A DNA stretch of 11,079 nucleotides, taken from assembly GCA_964422295.1 (NCBI GenBank), contig CAYRAM010000048.1, forward strand, positions 1 to 11,079. Reading direction: 5' to 3'. The notes beneath the pieces are model-generated. The model had not been told where the DNA came from. It was given only the letters and a program-made list of their open reading frames with translations, and searched no databases. The stretch's first letter is position 1, and each line of letters starts with the position of its first letter. Shown in pieces: positions 1-7,629 of this stretch. Source of the stretch: UBA12191 sp964422295. GTDB lineage: Bacteria > Planctomycetota > UBA8108 > UBA1146. A program made the position numbers and the translations under genes.

Positions 1-770
1 TCTTTCTTCTTCAGGTAGGAACCATAGGTGATCATGGCACCCATACCGAGTGACAGGGTAAAGAAGGAGTGCCCGAGTGCCTCGAGGACTCCGGCGGCAG
101 TCACCTTGGAGAAGTCGGGTTTGAAGACGAACTCGAGGGCCTGACCAAATCCATCCGAGGTGATGGCGAGACCCAGCAGAACCAGCAGCATGAGAAGCAG
201 GACCGGCATCAAGATCCGTGCTGCGCGCTCGACTCCCTTTTGGATTCCTCCCAGAATCACTCCGATCGTCAGCGCCATGAAAATCAGGTGCCACTGGATG
301 TTGGCATCACCGTCCTCGAAGAGGGTTCCGAAGGCATTGCCGATCTCGTCCGCATTCATGCCGGCGAAGCCCTGGGTCATCGAAAACCAGGTGTAGTGCA
401 GCGCCCAGCCGGCGACGACGGAGTAGTAACTGAGGATGATGAAACCGGTCAATACCCCGAGCCATCCCGTCAGGATCCACGGGCTGCCCCGACGTGATAG
501 GGTTCGAAATGCACCGACAGGGCTCTTCTGGGTACTGCGACCGACCAAAACCTCGGCGACCATGATGGGCATGCCGATCAGCAGGATGAAGATGAGGTAG
601 ATGAGGACGAAGTAGCCGCCGCCATTGTCACCGGTGATGTAGGGGAACTTCCAGATGTTGCCGAGGCCTACCGCTCCGCCCGCCGCCGCCAATATGAATC
701 CCCAACGATTGCTCCACTGGCCGCGGTTTTCTGCGGCTCCATCGGTGTCACTCATCGTGATTTCACTCAT
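1..770 (-). CDS. Sodium-dependent transporter, SNF/NSS (LeuT-fold) family, N-terminal part
   Basis: Inner-membrane secondary transporter that would use the sodium gradient to import a small solute, usually an amino acid in bacterial members. The window holds 256 residues from the start; the family is usually about 440-510 aa, so the 3' part lies beyond position 1. The translation shows the broken first helix with GAVGLGN and IWKFPY (about 23-43), further hydrophobic segments near 52-72, 98-125, 160-177 and 184-204, and the helix 6 signature FFTLSLGMGAMITYGSY (about 236-252). Substrate cannot be inferred. The start chosen is ATG at 770, with AAAGGG nine bases upstream. A second in-frame ATG at 755 lies in a duplicated 13-bp repeat and has no good Shine-Dalgarno of its own. 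The gene is 44 bp downstream of ligA on the same strand and may be cotranscribed with it. Family assignment is firm. Confidence 0.95.
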   Translation of the reverse strand, partial: MSEITMSDTDGAAENRGQWSNRWGFILAAAGGAVGLGNIWKFPYITGDNGGGYFVLIYLIFILLIGMPIMVAEVLVGRSTQKSPVGAFRTLSRRGSPWILTGWLGVLTGFIILSYYSVVAGWALHYTWFSMTQGFAGMNADEIGNAFGTLFEDGDANIQWHLIFMALTIGVILGGIQKGVERAARILMPVLLLMLLVLLGLAITSDGFGQALEFVFKPDFSKVTAAGVLEALGHSFFTLSLGMGAMITYGSYLKKK

Positions 771-775
771 CGTGA
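748..775. repeat. 13-bp direct repeat over the transporter start codon
   Basis: TCACTCATCGTGA occurs at 748-760 and again at 763-775, a 15-bp period that keeps the reading frame. Each copy carries the minus-strand string ATGAGTGA, so the start codon and the Met-Ser are duplicated (residues 1-2 and 6-7). Each copy is also an imperfect inverted repeat (TCAC, 5-nt centre, GTGA). It could be a simple duplication or a tandem operator-like site; the sequence does not say which. Confidence 0.7.
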
Positions 776-814
776 ACCACCCTTTCTTCAGTGCTCATTG
801 TGTTCAAGCCCTGT

Positions 815-2854
815 TCAGCCGCTGACCCGCCTGAGGAGTTCCTCCTCATCGATGATCTCGATGCCGAGGTCGTTGGCTTTCTTCAATTTGGAGCCGGCTT
901 TTTCACCGGCGAGGAGCAGGTCGGTCTTGCTCGAAATGGACCCGACCACCTTGCCCCCTGAAGCAATGATTTGTTGCTTCGCCTCATCCCTGCTCAGTGT
1001 GGGCAAGGTTCCGGTGATGACAACCGTCAAACCTGAAAAGGCTCCATCCGCGTCATCGGAGTCGACCTTTTCCTGATGGAAGGTGAGACCCGCTGATTTC
1101 AACAGATCGATTTCATGCTTCACCATGGGGTCGGCAAAGAAGGCAACCACCGAGCGTGCGATGATCTCCCCGAGTCCTTCGATTTGAGCCAATCGCTCTT
1201 CATCGGCGGCCATCAGGGCATCGATGTCAGAGACCTCATCGACGATCAATTCGGCGACCCGTTCACCGACGTGGCGAATCCCCAAGGCATGGAGAACCCG
1301 CGGAAAGGGGCGACCCTTGGAGAGTTCGAGCGCAGCGAGCAAGTTCTCCGCCGACTTGATCGCCATCCGATCCAGCCCCGAGACCTGATCGATGTTCAGG
1401 GAATAAAGATCCGAAGGTACCGTCACCAGTTTTTCTGCGACCAATTGATCGATCAGTTTTTCACCCAGTCCATCGATATCGAGTGCCCTGCGCGAGGCGA
1501 AGTGCTCCAGGCGACCACGAATCTGCGCTGCACACTGGAAGTTGTCGCAGTAGGGGATGATCTCCTCTTCCGGATAGAAAATCTCGCCAGTGCACTCGGG
1601 ACAGGATGTCGGAAACTCGTATGGCTGCTGGCTTCCGTCACGGAGGGAATCGACGGCTTTGACCACCTGTGGGATGACATCGCCGGCACGCTGGACGACG
1701 ACGTGGTCGCCGATGCGCAGATCTTTTCGTGCGATCTCCTTGGGGTTGTGCAACCCGGCCCGGGAGACGGTCACGCCGCCGACGTTGACTGGTTCGAGGT
1801 GGGCCACCGGGGTCAATGCTCCGGTGCGGCCCACCTGCACCTGGATATCATTGAGCTTCGTCGTCTCCTGACGCGCCGGAAACTTGAGCGCAACCGCCCA
1901 GCGGGGACTGCGCGCACGCATCCCCAACTGCTCGCGCAACTCAGCGCCTTGAACCTTGATCACCAGGCCATCGATATCGAAGGGGAGCTCATCTCGCACC
2001 TCCAGCACTTCTTCGTAGATGGCGATCAGTTCGTCCGCGCCACTCGCCTCACGCAGGAAGGGGCACGGTTGGAATCCCCAGCGTTGTATGTGCTCGACGA
2101 GATCCTTTTGAACCGAAAGATCGATCCCCTCCTGATCGCCGATGCCATAGATGAAAACATCGAGGGGGCGTTTCGCCGCGATCCGCGGATCGAGTTGTCG
2201 TAAAGTCCCCGCCGCCGCATTGCGCGGATTGGCGAAGAGCCCCTCATCCTCCCGGCGGCCGGCATTCAGCGCTTCAAAATCGGCGTTTTGCAGGATGACT
2301 TCTCCGCGCAGTTCGATTCTCGGAGGGGGGGACTTGTCCGCAAGCTGGTGAGGCACGCTGCGAATGGTGCGGGCGGTACCGGTGACCTCTTCTCCAGTGA
2401 TGCCATCGCCACGGGTGGCGGCGCGCACCAGTACCCCGTCCTCATAGAGAAGGGAGATGGCGACACCATCAAATTTATATTCCACCGTCAATGCAGGGTC
2501 GGGATCGGTCTCGGTCAGTTCGAGTCCCTTGCGGACCCGCTCGACCCAATCGCGCACTTCGTCGGTGCCCATGGCGTTTTCCAGCGACAGCATCGGAACC
2601 CGGTGTTCCACCGGGGGCAGTTTGTCGGCAACGAAATCTTCCGGGGTCCAGGTGACGCCGACCTTGCGGGTCGGTGAGTTATCGGCGATCGCTTCCGGGT
2701 AGCGTGACTCCAGATCTTCCAACTCTTTTAGCAGCCGATCGTATTTGGCATCGGAGATCTGCGGATCATCGAGGATGTAGTAGCGGAAATTGTGTTGATG
2801 AAGCATGGCGGAGAGAGCCCGGATTCTCCTGAGATCGTCATTCTCGTTGCTCAT
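815..2854 (-). CDS. ligA: NAD-dependent DNA ligase LigA
   Basis: Seals nicks in duplex DNA during replication and repair, using NAD+ to form a ligase-AMP intermediate. The 679-aa product is full length for the family (about 670 aa). From the chosen start the parts run in order: domain Ia with the NMN-binding YYxxDxPxISDAxYDxL pattern (about 26-41); the nucleotidyltransferase domain with active-site Lys127 in YKFDG, plus TRGDG and ELRGEV; the OB fold; a four-cysteine zinc finger (Cys418, Cys421, Cys436, Cys441); helix-hairpin-helix repeats (about 455-590); and a C-terminal BRCT domain (about 604-679). I chose ATG at 2854 because AGGAG lies four bases upstream and the protein then begins close to domain Ia. 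An in-frame GTG at 2893 would add 13 residues without a clear ribosome binding site. The gene is divergent from the tRNA nucleotidyltransferase gene and precedes the transporter. It looks intact. Confidence 0.97.
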   Translation of the reverse strand: MSNENDDLRRIRALSAMLHQHNFRYYILDDPQISDAKYDRLLKELEDLESRYPEAIADNSPTRKVGVTWTPEDFVADKLPPVEHRVPMLSLENAMGTDEVRDWVERVRKGLELTETDPDPALTVEYKFDGVAISLLYEDGVLVRAATRGDGITGEEVTGTARTIRSVPHQLADKSPPPRIELRGEVILQNADFEALNAGRREDEGLFANPRNAAAGTLRQLDPRIAAKRPLDVFIYGIGDQEGIDLSVQKDLVEHIQRWGFQPCPFLREASGADELIAIYEEVLEVRDELPFDIDGLVIKVQGAELREQLGMRARSPRWAVALKFPARQETTKLNDIQVQVGRTGALTPVAHLEPVNVGGVTVSRAGLHNPKEIARKDLRIGDHVVVQRAGDVIPQVVKAVDSLRDGSQQPYEFPTSCPECTGEIFYPEEEIIPYCDNFQCAAQIRGRLEHFASRRALDIDGLGEKLIDQLVAEKLVTVPSDLYSLNIDQVSGLDRMAIKSAENLLAALELSKGRPFPRVLHALGIRHVGERVAELIVDEVSDIDALMAADEERLAQIEGLGEIIARSVVAFFADPMVKHEIDLLKSAGLTFHQEKVDSDDADGAFSGLTVVITGTLPTLSRDEAKQQIIASGGKVVGSISSKTDLLLAGEKAGSKLKKANDLGIEIIDEEELLRRVSG

Positions 2855-2935
2855 CAAACTCCTGAGGGTGCGCGGATGGGAATCCGCTGTCACCTTTCAT
2901 GCCAAGATCGCTTCTCTTCGGTTATCCTCGGGTGT

Positions 2936-2967
2936 CCCCAGGGTCTGGGGAAGGGAATCCCGGACCC
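2936..2967 (+). promoter_or_regulatory. Alternative hairpins in the leader of the tRNA nucleotidyltransferase gene
   Basis: CCCCAG (2936-2941) and CTGGGG (2945-2950) form a perfect 6-bp stem with a 3-nt loop. GGGTC (2941-2945) can instead pair with GACCC (2963-2967), enclosing a small GGGAATCCC hairpin (2953-2961). The two foldings share bases and exclude each other. They sit just before the AGGAGGAG ribosome binding site (2971-2978). No T-run follows, so this is not an ordinary intrinsic terminator. A regulatory role is inference only. Confidence 0.3.
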
Positions 2968-2970
2968 AGC

Positions 2971-2978
2971 AGGAGGAG
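2971..2978 (+). promoter_or_regulatory. Ribosome binding site of the tRNA nucleotidyltransferase gene
   Basis: AGGAGGAG is a strong Shine-Dalgarno match, 11 nt before the ATG at 2990. It fixes that start over the much longer open frame, which extends upstream into the ligA region. The spacing is slightly long. Confidence 0.65.
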
Positions 2979-2989
2979 AACGCAACACG

Positions 2990-4363
2990 ATGTCCGGATC
3001 AACCCCCAAGGGGTTCCCCGACGAGCCATTGGTGATTCCTGACTCCGTTCGCCGGGTCCACGATCGCATCACCGCTGCAGGCCACCGCAGTGTCCTCGCT
3101 GGCGGAGCCGTGCGCGATTACCTGATGGGTTTGCAGCCAAAAGATTTCGATTTGGCGACCTCCGCCCATCCTGAGCAGATCGATGCCCTCTTCGAGAAAA
3201 CCGTTCTCGTCGGTGCACAATTCGGTGTAGTCCGAGTCTTGCTCGACGATACCGAGGTCGAGGTGGCGACCTTCAGGGCAGACATCGGTATCTCCGATGG
3301 TCGTCACCCCGAATCGGTTCGCTTTACCGACGAGAAGGAAGACGCCCTGCGCAGGGACTTCACCATCAATGGGCTTTTCTGGGACATCGACCGCGAACAG
3401 GTGGTCGATCATGTCGGGGGAATCTCTGATTTGGAGTCTGGCATCATCCGCGCCATCGGTGATCCCGGGGAACGACTCCAGGAGGACCGCTTGCGCATGC
3501 TGCGTGCGGTTCGATTTGCCACAGTCCTCGATTTGCCCATCGAGGAGAACACATGGAACGCAGTGTGTCAGGAGTCAGGAGATCTCGCAGCGGTCAGTCA
3601 GGAACGAATTCGCGAAGAGTTGATTCGCATCCTGGTTTCTCCTCACCGAAAGCGGGGATACGAGCTGCTCTCTGATTCGGGATTGATGCAGGTTTTTCTA
3701 CCGGAAATCGAAACGATGAAAGGGGTACAGCAACCCCCTGAACATCATCCGGAGGGCGATGTATTTATCCATACGGGCTGGGTACTTCATCACCTTGAAA
3801 ACCCAACGCCAGAATTGGCGATGGGAGCTTTGCTCCACGATGTCGGCAAGCCGGGGACATTTGAGGATGCTCCCGATCGGATTCGATTCAATGGACACGA
3901 TGAACTTGGCGCAACGATGACTGAAGAGATCTGCGACCGTCTGCGATTTTCGCGCAAACAACAGGAACGGATCGTCTATCTCGTGCGGCGACATCTGGTG
4001 TTCATGAATGTCCCCAACATGCGATTGGCCACCCGCTACAGGCTCTTCGAGGAGGACGGCTTTGAAGAGTTGCTTGAATTGTGTCGGGCGGACTGCCTCG
4101 GCAGTCACCAAAAGATGGGCTTGTACGAGGATTGCCTAGAGATGTATCGCGAGTGGCAAAAGATCGTGCCACCGATGGAACCTCTCATTCACGGTAGGGA
4201 TTTGATCGATCTGGGAATGGAACCGGGACCGCGAATGGGTGCGCTGCTGGAGGAGATTGATGATGCCCGGCGTGAAGGGGAAGTTGAAGATCGGGAATCA
4301 GCACTCGAGTGGGTTCGCCAGCGCCTTGCGCAGGAGGACAATCCTCCAGAATCCAAGGAGTGA
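2990..4363 (+). CDS. cca: Class II tRNA nucleotidyltransferase (CCA-adding or related) with HD domain
   Basis: Probably adds or repairs the 3' CCA end of tRNA from CTP and ATP, in the cytosol. The 457-aa product has the polymerase beta-like head: GGAVRD (38-43), catalytic DFDLAT with Asp52 and Asp54, a third acidic strand in EVEVATFR (89-96), RRDFTINGL (121-129), the nucleotide-selecting helix EDRLRMLR (165-172) and ERIREE (205-210). A metal-dependent HD domain follows, with HHPEGDVFIHT (252-262) and LLHDVGKP (281-288). The head is shared by CCA-adding enzymes, partial C- or A-adding enzymes and poly(A) polymerase I. The KDFDLAT and EDRLRMLR context and the HD domain favour tRNA maturation, but exact specificity is not proven. 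The start at 2990 follows AGGAGGAG. The stop is 2 nt before the next ATG, indicating an operon with translational coupling. Confidence 0.9.
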   Translation: MSGSTPKGFPDEPLVIPDSVRRVHDRITAAGHRSVLAGGAVRDYLMGLQPKDFDLATSAHPEQIDALFEKTVLVGAQFGVVRVLLDDTEVEVATFRADIGISDGRHPESVRFTDEKEDALRRDFTINGLFWDIDREQVVDHVGGISDLESGIIRAIGDPGERLQEDRLRMLRAVRFATVLDLPIEENTWNAVCQESGDLAAVSQERIREELIRILVSPHRKRGYELLSDSGLMQVFLPEIETMKGVQQPPEHHPEGDVFIHTGWVLHHLENPTPELAMGALLHDVGKPGTFEDAPDRIRFNGHDELGATMTEEICDRLRFSRKQQERIVYLVRRHLVFMNVPNMRLATRYRLFEEDGFEELLELCRADCLGSHQKMGLYEDCLEMYREWQKIVPPMEPLIHGRDLIDLGMEPGPRMGALLEEIDDARREGEVEDRESALEWVRQRLAQEDNPPESKE

Positions 4364-4368
4364 GTATG
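4355..4368 (+). promoter_or_regulatory. Ribosome binding site and coupled start of the TIM-barrel gene
   Basis: AAGGAG (4355-4360) lies inside the last codons of the preceding gene. The preceding stop TGA (4361-4363) is followed by GT and then ATG (4366-4368). The five-base spacing is ideal. It picks this start over an in-frame ATG at 4309 that would lie deep inside the preceding gene. Confidence 0.8.
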
Positions 4369-5220
4369 TGGAAGCCCGGCTACGTCACCAATGGAATGAT
4401 GGATCATCGTCTCGATCAGGCCATCGACCTGCTCTCGACTGCGGGTTACTCCGCCATCGGCATCACCTTGGGCCCTGCCCATCTGGATGTGGGTGAAACG
4501 ACCCCCGGTGAACTGGCGGAGATTTGTAACAGGCTGAAAACTGCGGGATTGCAACCGGGTGTCGAGACGGGGGGGCGATATCTGCTGCATCCCTCACGCA
4601 AGCATTGGCCATCTCTGGCGAGTGGATCCCTGGAGGGGAGGGAATTGCGTCAGAGTTGCTACTATCAAGCGATCGATGTTGCTGTCGCATTGGAAGCCCC
4701 TGTGGTCAGCATATGGAGTGGATCAAACGATGATCCCGAAAGGGATCCCGGGGAAATTTTCGACTCGATGATCTCAGCATTGATTCCGGTGCTCGATCGA
4801 GCAAACGAGTGTGGGGTAAAAATCGGATTTGAACCGGAACCGGGGATGGTGATCGAAAGCCTGGCAGACTGGTTTCTGATGAAGGAGAAGTTTGATCACC
4901 CCGCCCTTGGCTTGACGGTGGATCTGGGACATCTCGGGGTCACCGAGTCAGAGGATCCCGCAGGATCTTTAAGTGCGGCGCTCGACGATGTGATTCATGT
5001 TCATATCGACGATTGCAGGGGTGGAATCCATGAACATCTTCCTCTGGGGGAGGGAGAGTTGAACCTGCAGAAATTGGCAGCAGTGCTCTCAGATCATGGA
5101 TACTCCGGTCAACTGCTGGTGGAACTCTCCCGAGATTCCCACAGAGCACCGGAACTGGTGGAGAGTTCGATGCGTTTCCTTGAGGCGCTGGGTGAAAAGC
5201 GTTCCAATCCCGGCAACTGA
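4366..5220 (+). CDS. Sugar-phosphate isomerase/epimerase-like TIM-barrel protein
   Basis: A 284-aa cytosolic protein of the xylose-isomerase-like / AP-endonuclease-2 TIM-barrel superfamily. Recognition rests on the strand-end residues typical of that metal-binding barrel: GFEPEPG (Glu156), DLGHLG (Asp186, His189), HVHIDD (His211, His213, Asp215) and LLVELSRDSH (Glu253). The opening part, with VTNGMMDHRLDQAIDLL and AIGITLGPAHLD, gives the first barrel strands. No signal peptide or membrane segment is visible. Members isomerise or epimerise sugars, act on inositol derivatives or cleave DNA at abasic sites. I cannot assign a substrate or a named subfamily, and the residues do not single out endonuclease IV. 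It starts 2 nt after the nucleotidyltransferase stop with its own AAGGAG site, and is followed 42 bp later by the HAD nucleotidase gene. Confidence 0.85.
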   Translation: MWKPGYVTNGMMDHRLDQAIDLLSTAGYSAIGITLGPAHLDVGETTPGELAEICNRLKTAGLQPGVETGGRYLLHPSRKHWPSLASGSLEGRELRQSCYYQAIDVAVALEAPVVSIWSGSNDDPERDPGEIFDSMISALIPVLDRANECGVKIGFEPEPGMVIESLADWFLMKEKFDHPALGLTVDLGHLGVTESEDPAGSLSAALDDVIHVHIDDCRGGIHEHLPLGEGELNLQKLAAVLSDHGYSGQLLVELSRDSHRAPELVESSMRFLEALGEKRSNPGN

Positions 5221-5262
5221 TACAGAGTTGAGGCCAAAGTACGAAAGAGGGCAGGTTTACCT

Positions 5263-6747
5263 TTGAGCAATCAAGGCAACGCCAACGGGTCAGACAAGGG
5301 AATGGGGGCCCACTGGCTCGACATGATTTCTATGGCGATTCGTACGCCGGTCTTTGACCATCACAGGGCGGTATATACCAACAGAACGATGCGCTTTGGT
5401 CAGATTGATGCCGTCGGATTTGATTTCGACCACACCCTTGCGGTGTACAAGAGTGAAGCACTTGACGCTCTTGCAGGGAAACTGGTTGCCGATCGCCTCG
5501 TCGAGCATGAGGGGATTCCCAGGGAATTGCTGGAAGGGCTTCCGGATATCTCCTTTGCCAGAAAAGCTTTGATCCTGGATATCGACGAAGGCGTCATACT
5601 GAAAACGGATCGATACGGGCATGTGCTGAGGGCATTTCGCGGTAAAGAAAAACTCACCGTCAGCGAAAAAAGACGACTCTACGCTGACCGGGATATCATT
5701 CCTCATGTGACCGATGGTGACCGCTTCATTCAGGTGGATCATGCATTCAGCAGGCCGGAAATATTGCTTTGGACTGCACTCGTCGATCACACCGAGGTGG
5801 GTCAGAGAAGATCTGTGTGGAAAAAGATTCGCAAGCACACCGATCAAATTCACCGGGATGGTTCACTGAAGAGCGTCATCACGGCGGAACCGGAGATGTT
5901 CATCCAGCAGGATCCGAGAACAGAAGCATTGCTGGTTCACCTGCGGGAGTGTGGCAAAAAAGTCTTTCTGTTGACCAACAGTGAGTGGGAATACACGAAT
6001 GCCATGATGAACACTGTTCTCGGACGCAATTCCAGTCGCGGAGAAGATTGGCTCGACCTCTTCGACGTGGTGGTTGCAGAAGGCGGGAAACCGGACTACT
6101 TCAACTCCGGTTCCAAAAAGACTGCGAGCAAGGGAGTCGATGAAAGAGTCCTGTTGGGGGGCAATCTGACCGAGATCGAAGAGCGGCTCGGTTGTGCAGG
6201 TCCGGAAATCCTCTACGTCGGCGACCATATCTACGCCGACCTGATCTCCTCAAAACGAAAAGTATATTGGCGCACGATGTTGGTGGTGCCGGAGCTGGAA
6301 GAGGAGATGGTTGTGCAGTCGGCGATGCCCGGGTTGGTCAGGCAGTTGCGTGAAGTTGATGAACGCAGGATCGCCACCGAACGGGAAGTGATGCACTGGA
6401 AGGCAGTGGAAGCATGCCTGCAGAGCATCGAAGGTGTCGTCGATGATGAGCGCAATGGGGTCAAGAAGTTGCGGTTGGAGTGCCATGCAACGCGAAAAAA
6501 TGCCACCGATACCTTGAAGGACTTCATTCGCCAGCGAGAGGAACTGCGGTCGAAGTTGAGTACCGCCACCAACGAATACTGGGGTAGCCTCTTCAGGGCT
6601 GGCAGTGAACTGACCCACTTTGGCCGACAGTTGGAAGATTACGCTTGCGCATACACCAGTCGTGCCACGAATCTGCTCTTTTACCCTCCCGGGCATTACT
6701 TCCGATCGACGATGGATTACCTGCCCCACGAATTGGAATCGATGTAG
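5263..6747 (+). CDS. HAD-superfamily 5'-nucleotidase (HAD-IG, cytosolic purine nucleotidase-like)
   Basis: Phosphohydrolase expected to dephosphorylate nucleoside monophosphates through a phospho-aspartate intermediate in the cytosol. The 494-aa product carries the HAD motifs: DFDHT (54-58, nucleophile Asp54 and acid Asp56), LLTNS (236-240, Thr238), Lys276 in GGKPDYF as the motif III candidate, and YVGDHIYADL (318-327, Asp321 and Asp326). GDHIY and the closing YPPGHYFRS...YLPHE are characteristic of the cN-II-like HAD-IG group. Residues about 355-465 are rich in charged helix. Physiological substrate (IMP, GMP or other) is unknown. The start is uncertain: TTG at 5263 has GCAGG seven bases upstream. 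ATG at 5302 would remove 13 residues, but its purine-rich AAGGGA abuts the codon. The gene is third in the plus-strand operon and ends 5 nt from the convergent PhzF-like gene. Confidence 0.9.
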   Translation: MSNQGNANGSDKGMGAHWLDMISMAIRTPVFDHHRAVYTNRTMRFGQIDAVGFDFDHTLAVYKSEALDALAGKLVADRLVEHEGIPRELLEGLPDISFARKALILDIDEGVILKTDRYGHVLRAFRGKEKLTVSEKRRLYADRDIIPHVTDGDRFIQVDHAFSRPEILLWTALVDHTEVGQRRSVWKKIRKHTDQIHRDGSLKSVITAEPEMFIQQDPRTEALLVHLRECGKKVFLLTNSEWEYTNAMMNTVLGRNSSRGEDWLDLFDVVVAEGGKPDYFNSGSKKTASKGVDERVLLGGNLTEIEERLGCAGPEILYVGDHIYADLISSKRKVYWRTMLVVPELEEEMVVQSAMPGLVRQLREVDERRIATEREVMHWKAVEACLQSIEGVVDDERNGVKKLRLECHATRKNATDTLKDFIRQREELRSKLSTATNEYWGSLFRAGSELTHFGRQLEDYACAYTSRATNLLFYPPGHYFRSTMDYLPHELESM

Positions 6748-6752
6748 CCAGG

Positions 6753-7598
6753 TCAGATCCGCAGTTTTCCTGAGACCCCTTCTAGGATGCTGCCGCCGAT
6801 CCAGATGGTGCCATCTTCCTCCTCCACATCGATGAGTCCGCTGCGTTGCAGGGCAGTGCCTTGGTGCAGGGTGTATCGCCGGGGAGCGAGCCCCTCGCGG
6901 GCAAACCAGAGAGCGATTCCGGCGGCGAAACTGCCGGTGACGGGATCTTCGGGAATACTCAGCGATTCGACGAAGGCCCGAACTTCGTAGTCGGCAACCG
7001 GATTCGGAGATCCGGGACCGACGATGCCGAAATTGACCTCACTCAGGAGACTGAAATTGGGAGTGATGGAGAGTACCCGTTCCGCTGATTTCAGGACGAT
7101 TGCCGCCCAGCCAGGACCATTGTCGACCCATTGGTGAGCTTCAATCTCACTGCGTTCGATGGACAGGCCGCTGCAGATCGTCGCCAGGGTGGCTTCATCG
7201 ACGGGTCCGTCCCTGAGCAATCCGGGTGCGGCGAAGGCGAGACCACGGGGTGTTTTTTTGATTCGGACATTGCCGACCCCGCACTCCTGGATGATCCCAT
7301 CGTCTCCAGCGGGCTTGCCCCCTCGGTGGAGCCATGCCCATGCGCTTCCGAGGGTGGGATGGCCGGCGAAAGGAAGTTCACCTTCCGGAGCGAAGATGCG
7401 AAGCCGGTAATCCGCTTTCGAATCGGTGGGGGTGAGAAGAAAGGTGGTTTCGGAAAGATTGGTCCAGCGGGCAAAACGTTCCATCTCTTCGCTGCTGAAT
7501 TCATCGGCACCATGGACCACAGCCACCGGATTCCCCATGAATCGAGAGGTTGCAAAGACATCGACCTGATCAAAAATCAGAGTGCGATCAGTATCCAA
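6753..7598 (-). CDS. PhzF-family isomerase (phenazine biosynthesis-like protein)
   Basis: A 281-aa member of the PhzF / diaminopimelate-epimerase-like fold, a two-lobed cytosolic enzyme that moves protons without cofactor. Visible family marks are FMGNPVAVV (20-28), the catalytic glutamate in LSETTF (Glu50), FAGHPTLGSAWA (78-87) and EDPVTGSFAAG (217-227, Asp218). Length is normal for the family. No phenazine genes are present, so phenazine synthesis is not implied; most family members outside phenazine producers have unknown substrates. The start is TTG at 7598: the first in-frame ATG codes Met21 inside the conserved GNP region and would cut the fold. Purine-rich GGAAGGGAAG lies upstream. It is the last gene of the minus-strand operon, 31 nt after glmS. 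Confidence 0.9.
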   Translation of the reverse strand: MDTDRTLIFDQVDVFATSRFMGNPVAVVHGADEFSSEEMERFARWTNLSETTFLLTPTDSKADYRLRIFAPEGELPFAGHPTLGSAWAWLHRGGKPAGDDGIIQECGVGNVRIKKTPRGLAFAAPGLLRDGPVDEATLATICSGLSIERSEIEAHQWVDNGPGWAAIVLKSAERVLSITPNFSLLSEVNFGIVGPGSPNPVADYEVRAFVESLSIPEDPVTGSFAAGIALWFAREGLAPRRYTLHQGTALQRSGLIDVEEEDGTIWIGGSILEGVSGKLRI

Positions 7599-7629
7599 CT
7601 CTTCACTTCCCTTCCTGAAAGACCGGGAC

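Noticed and set aside
1115..2203. 362-codon plus-strand open frame opposite ligA
   Set aside because: It is antisense to the well-supported ligA, and its translation shows no recognisable domain. It is a shadow of the ligA codon pattern.
2855..2893. Longer LigA from GTG at 2893
   Set aside because: The GTG lacks a clear ribosome binding site. ATG at 2854 has AGGAG four bases upstream and gives the normal LigA N-terminus.
6753..7598. Phenazine biosynthesis locus
   Set aside because: Only a generic PhzF-family protein is present; no other phz genes lie nearby.
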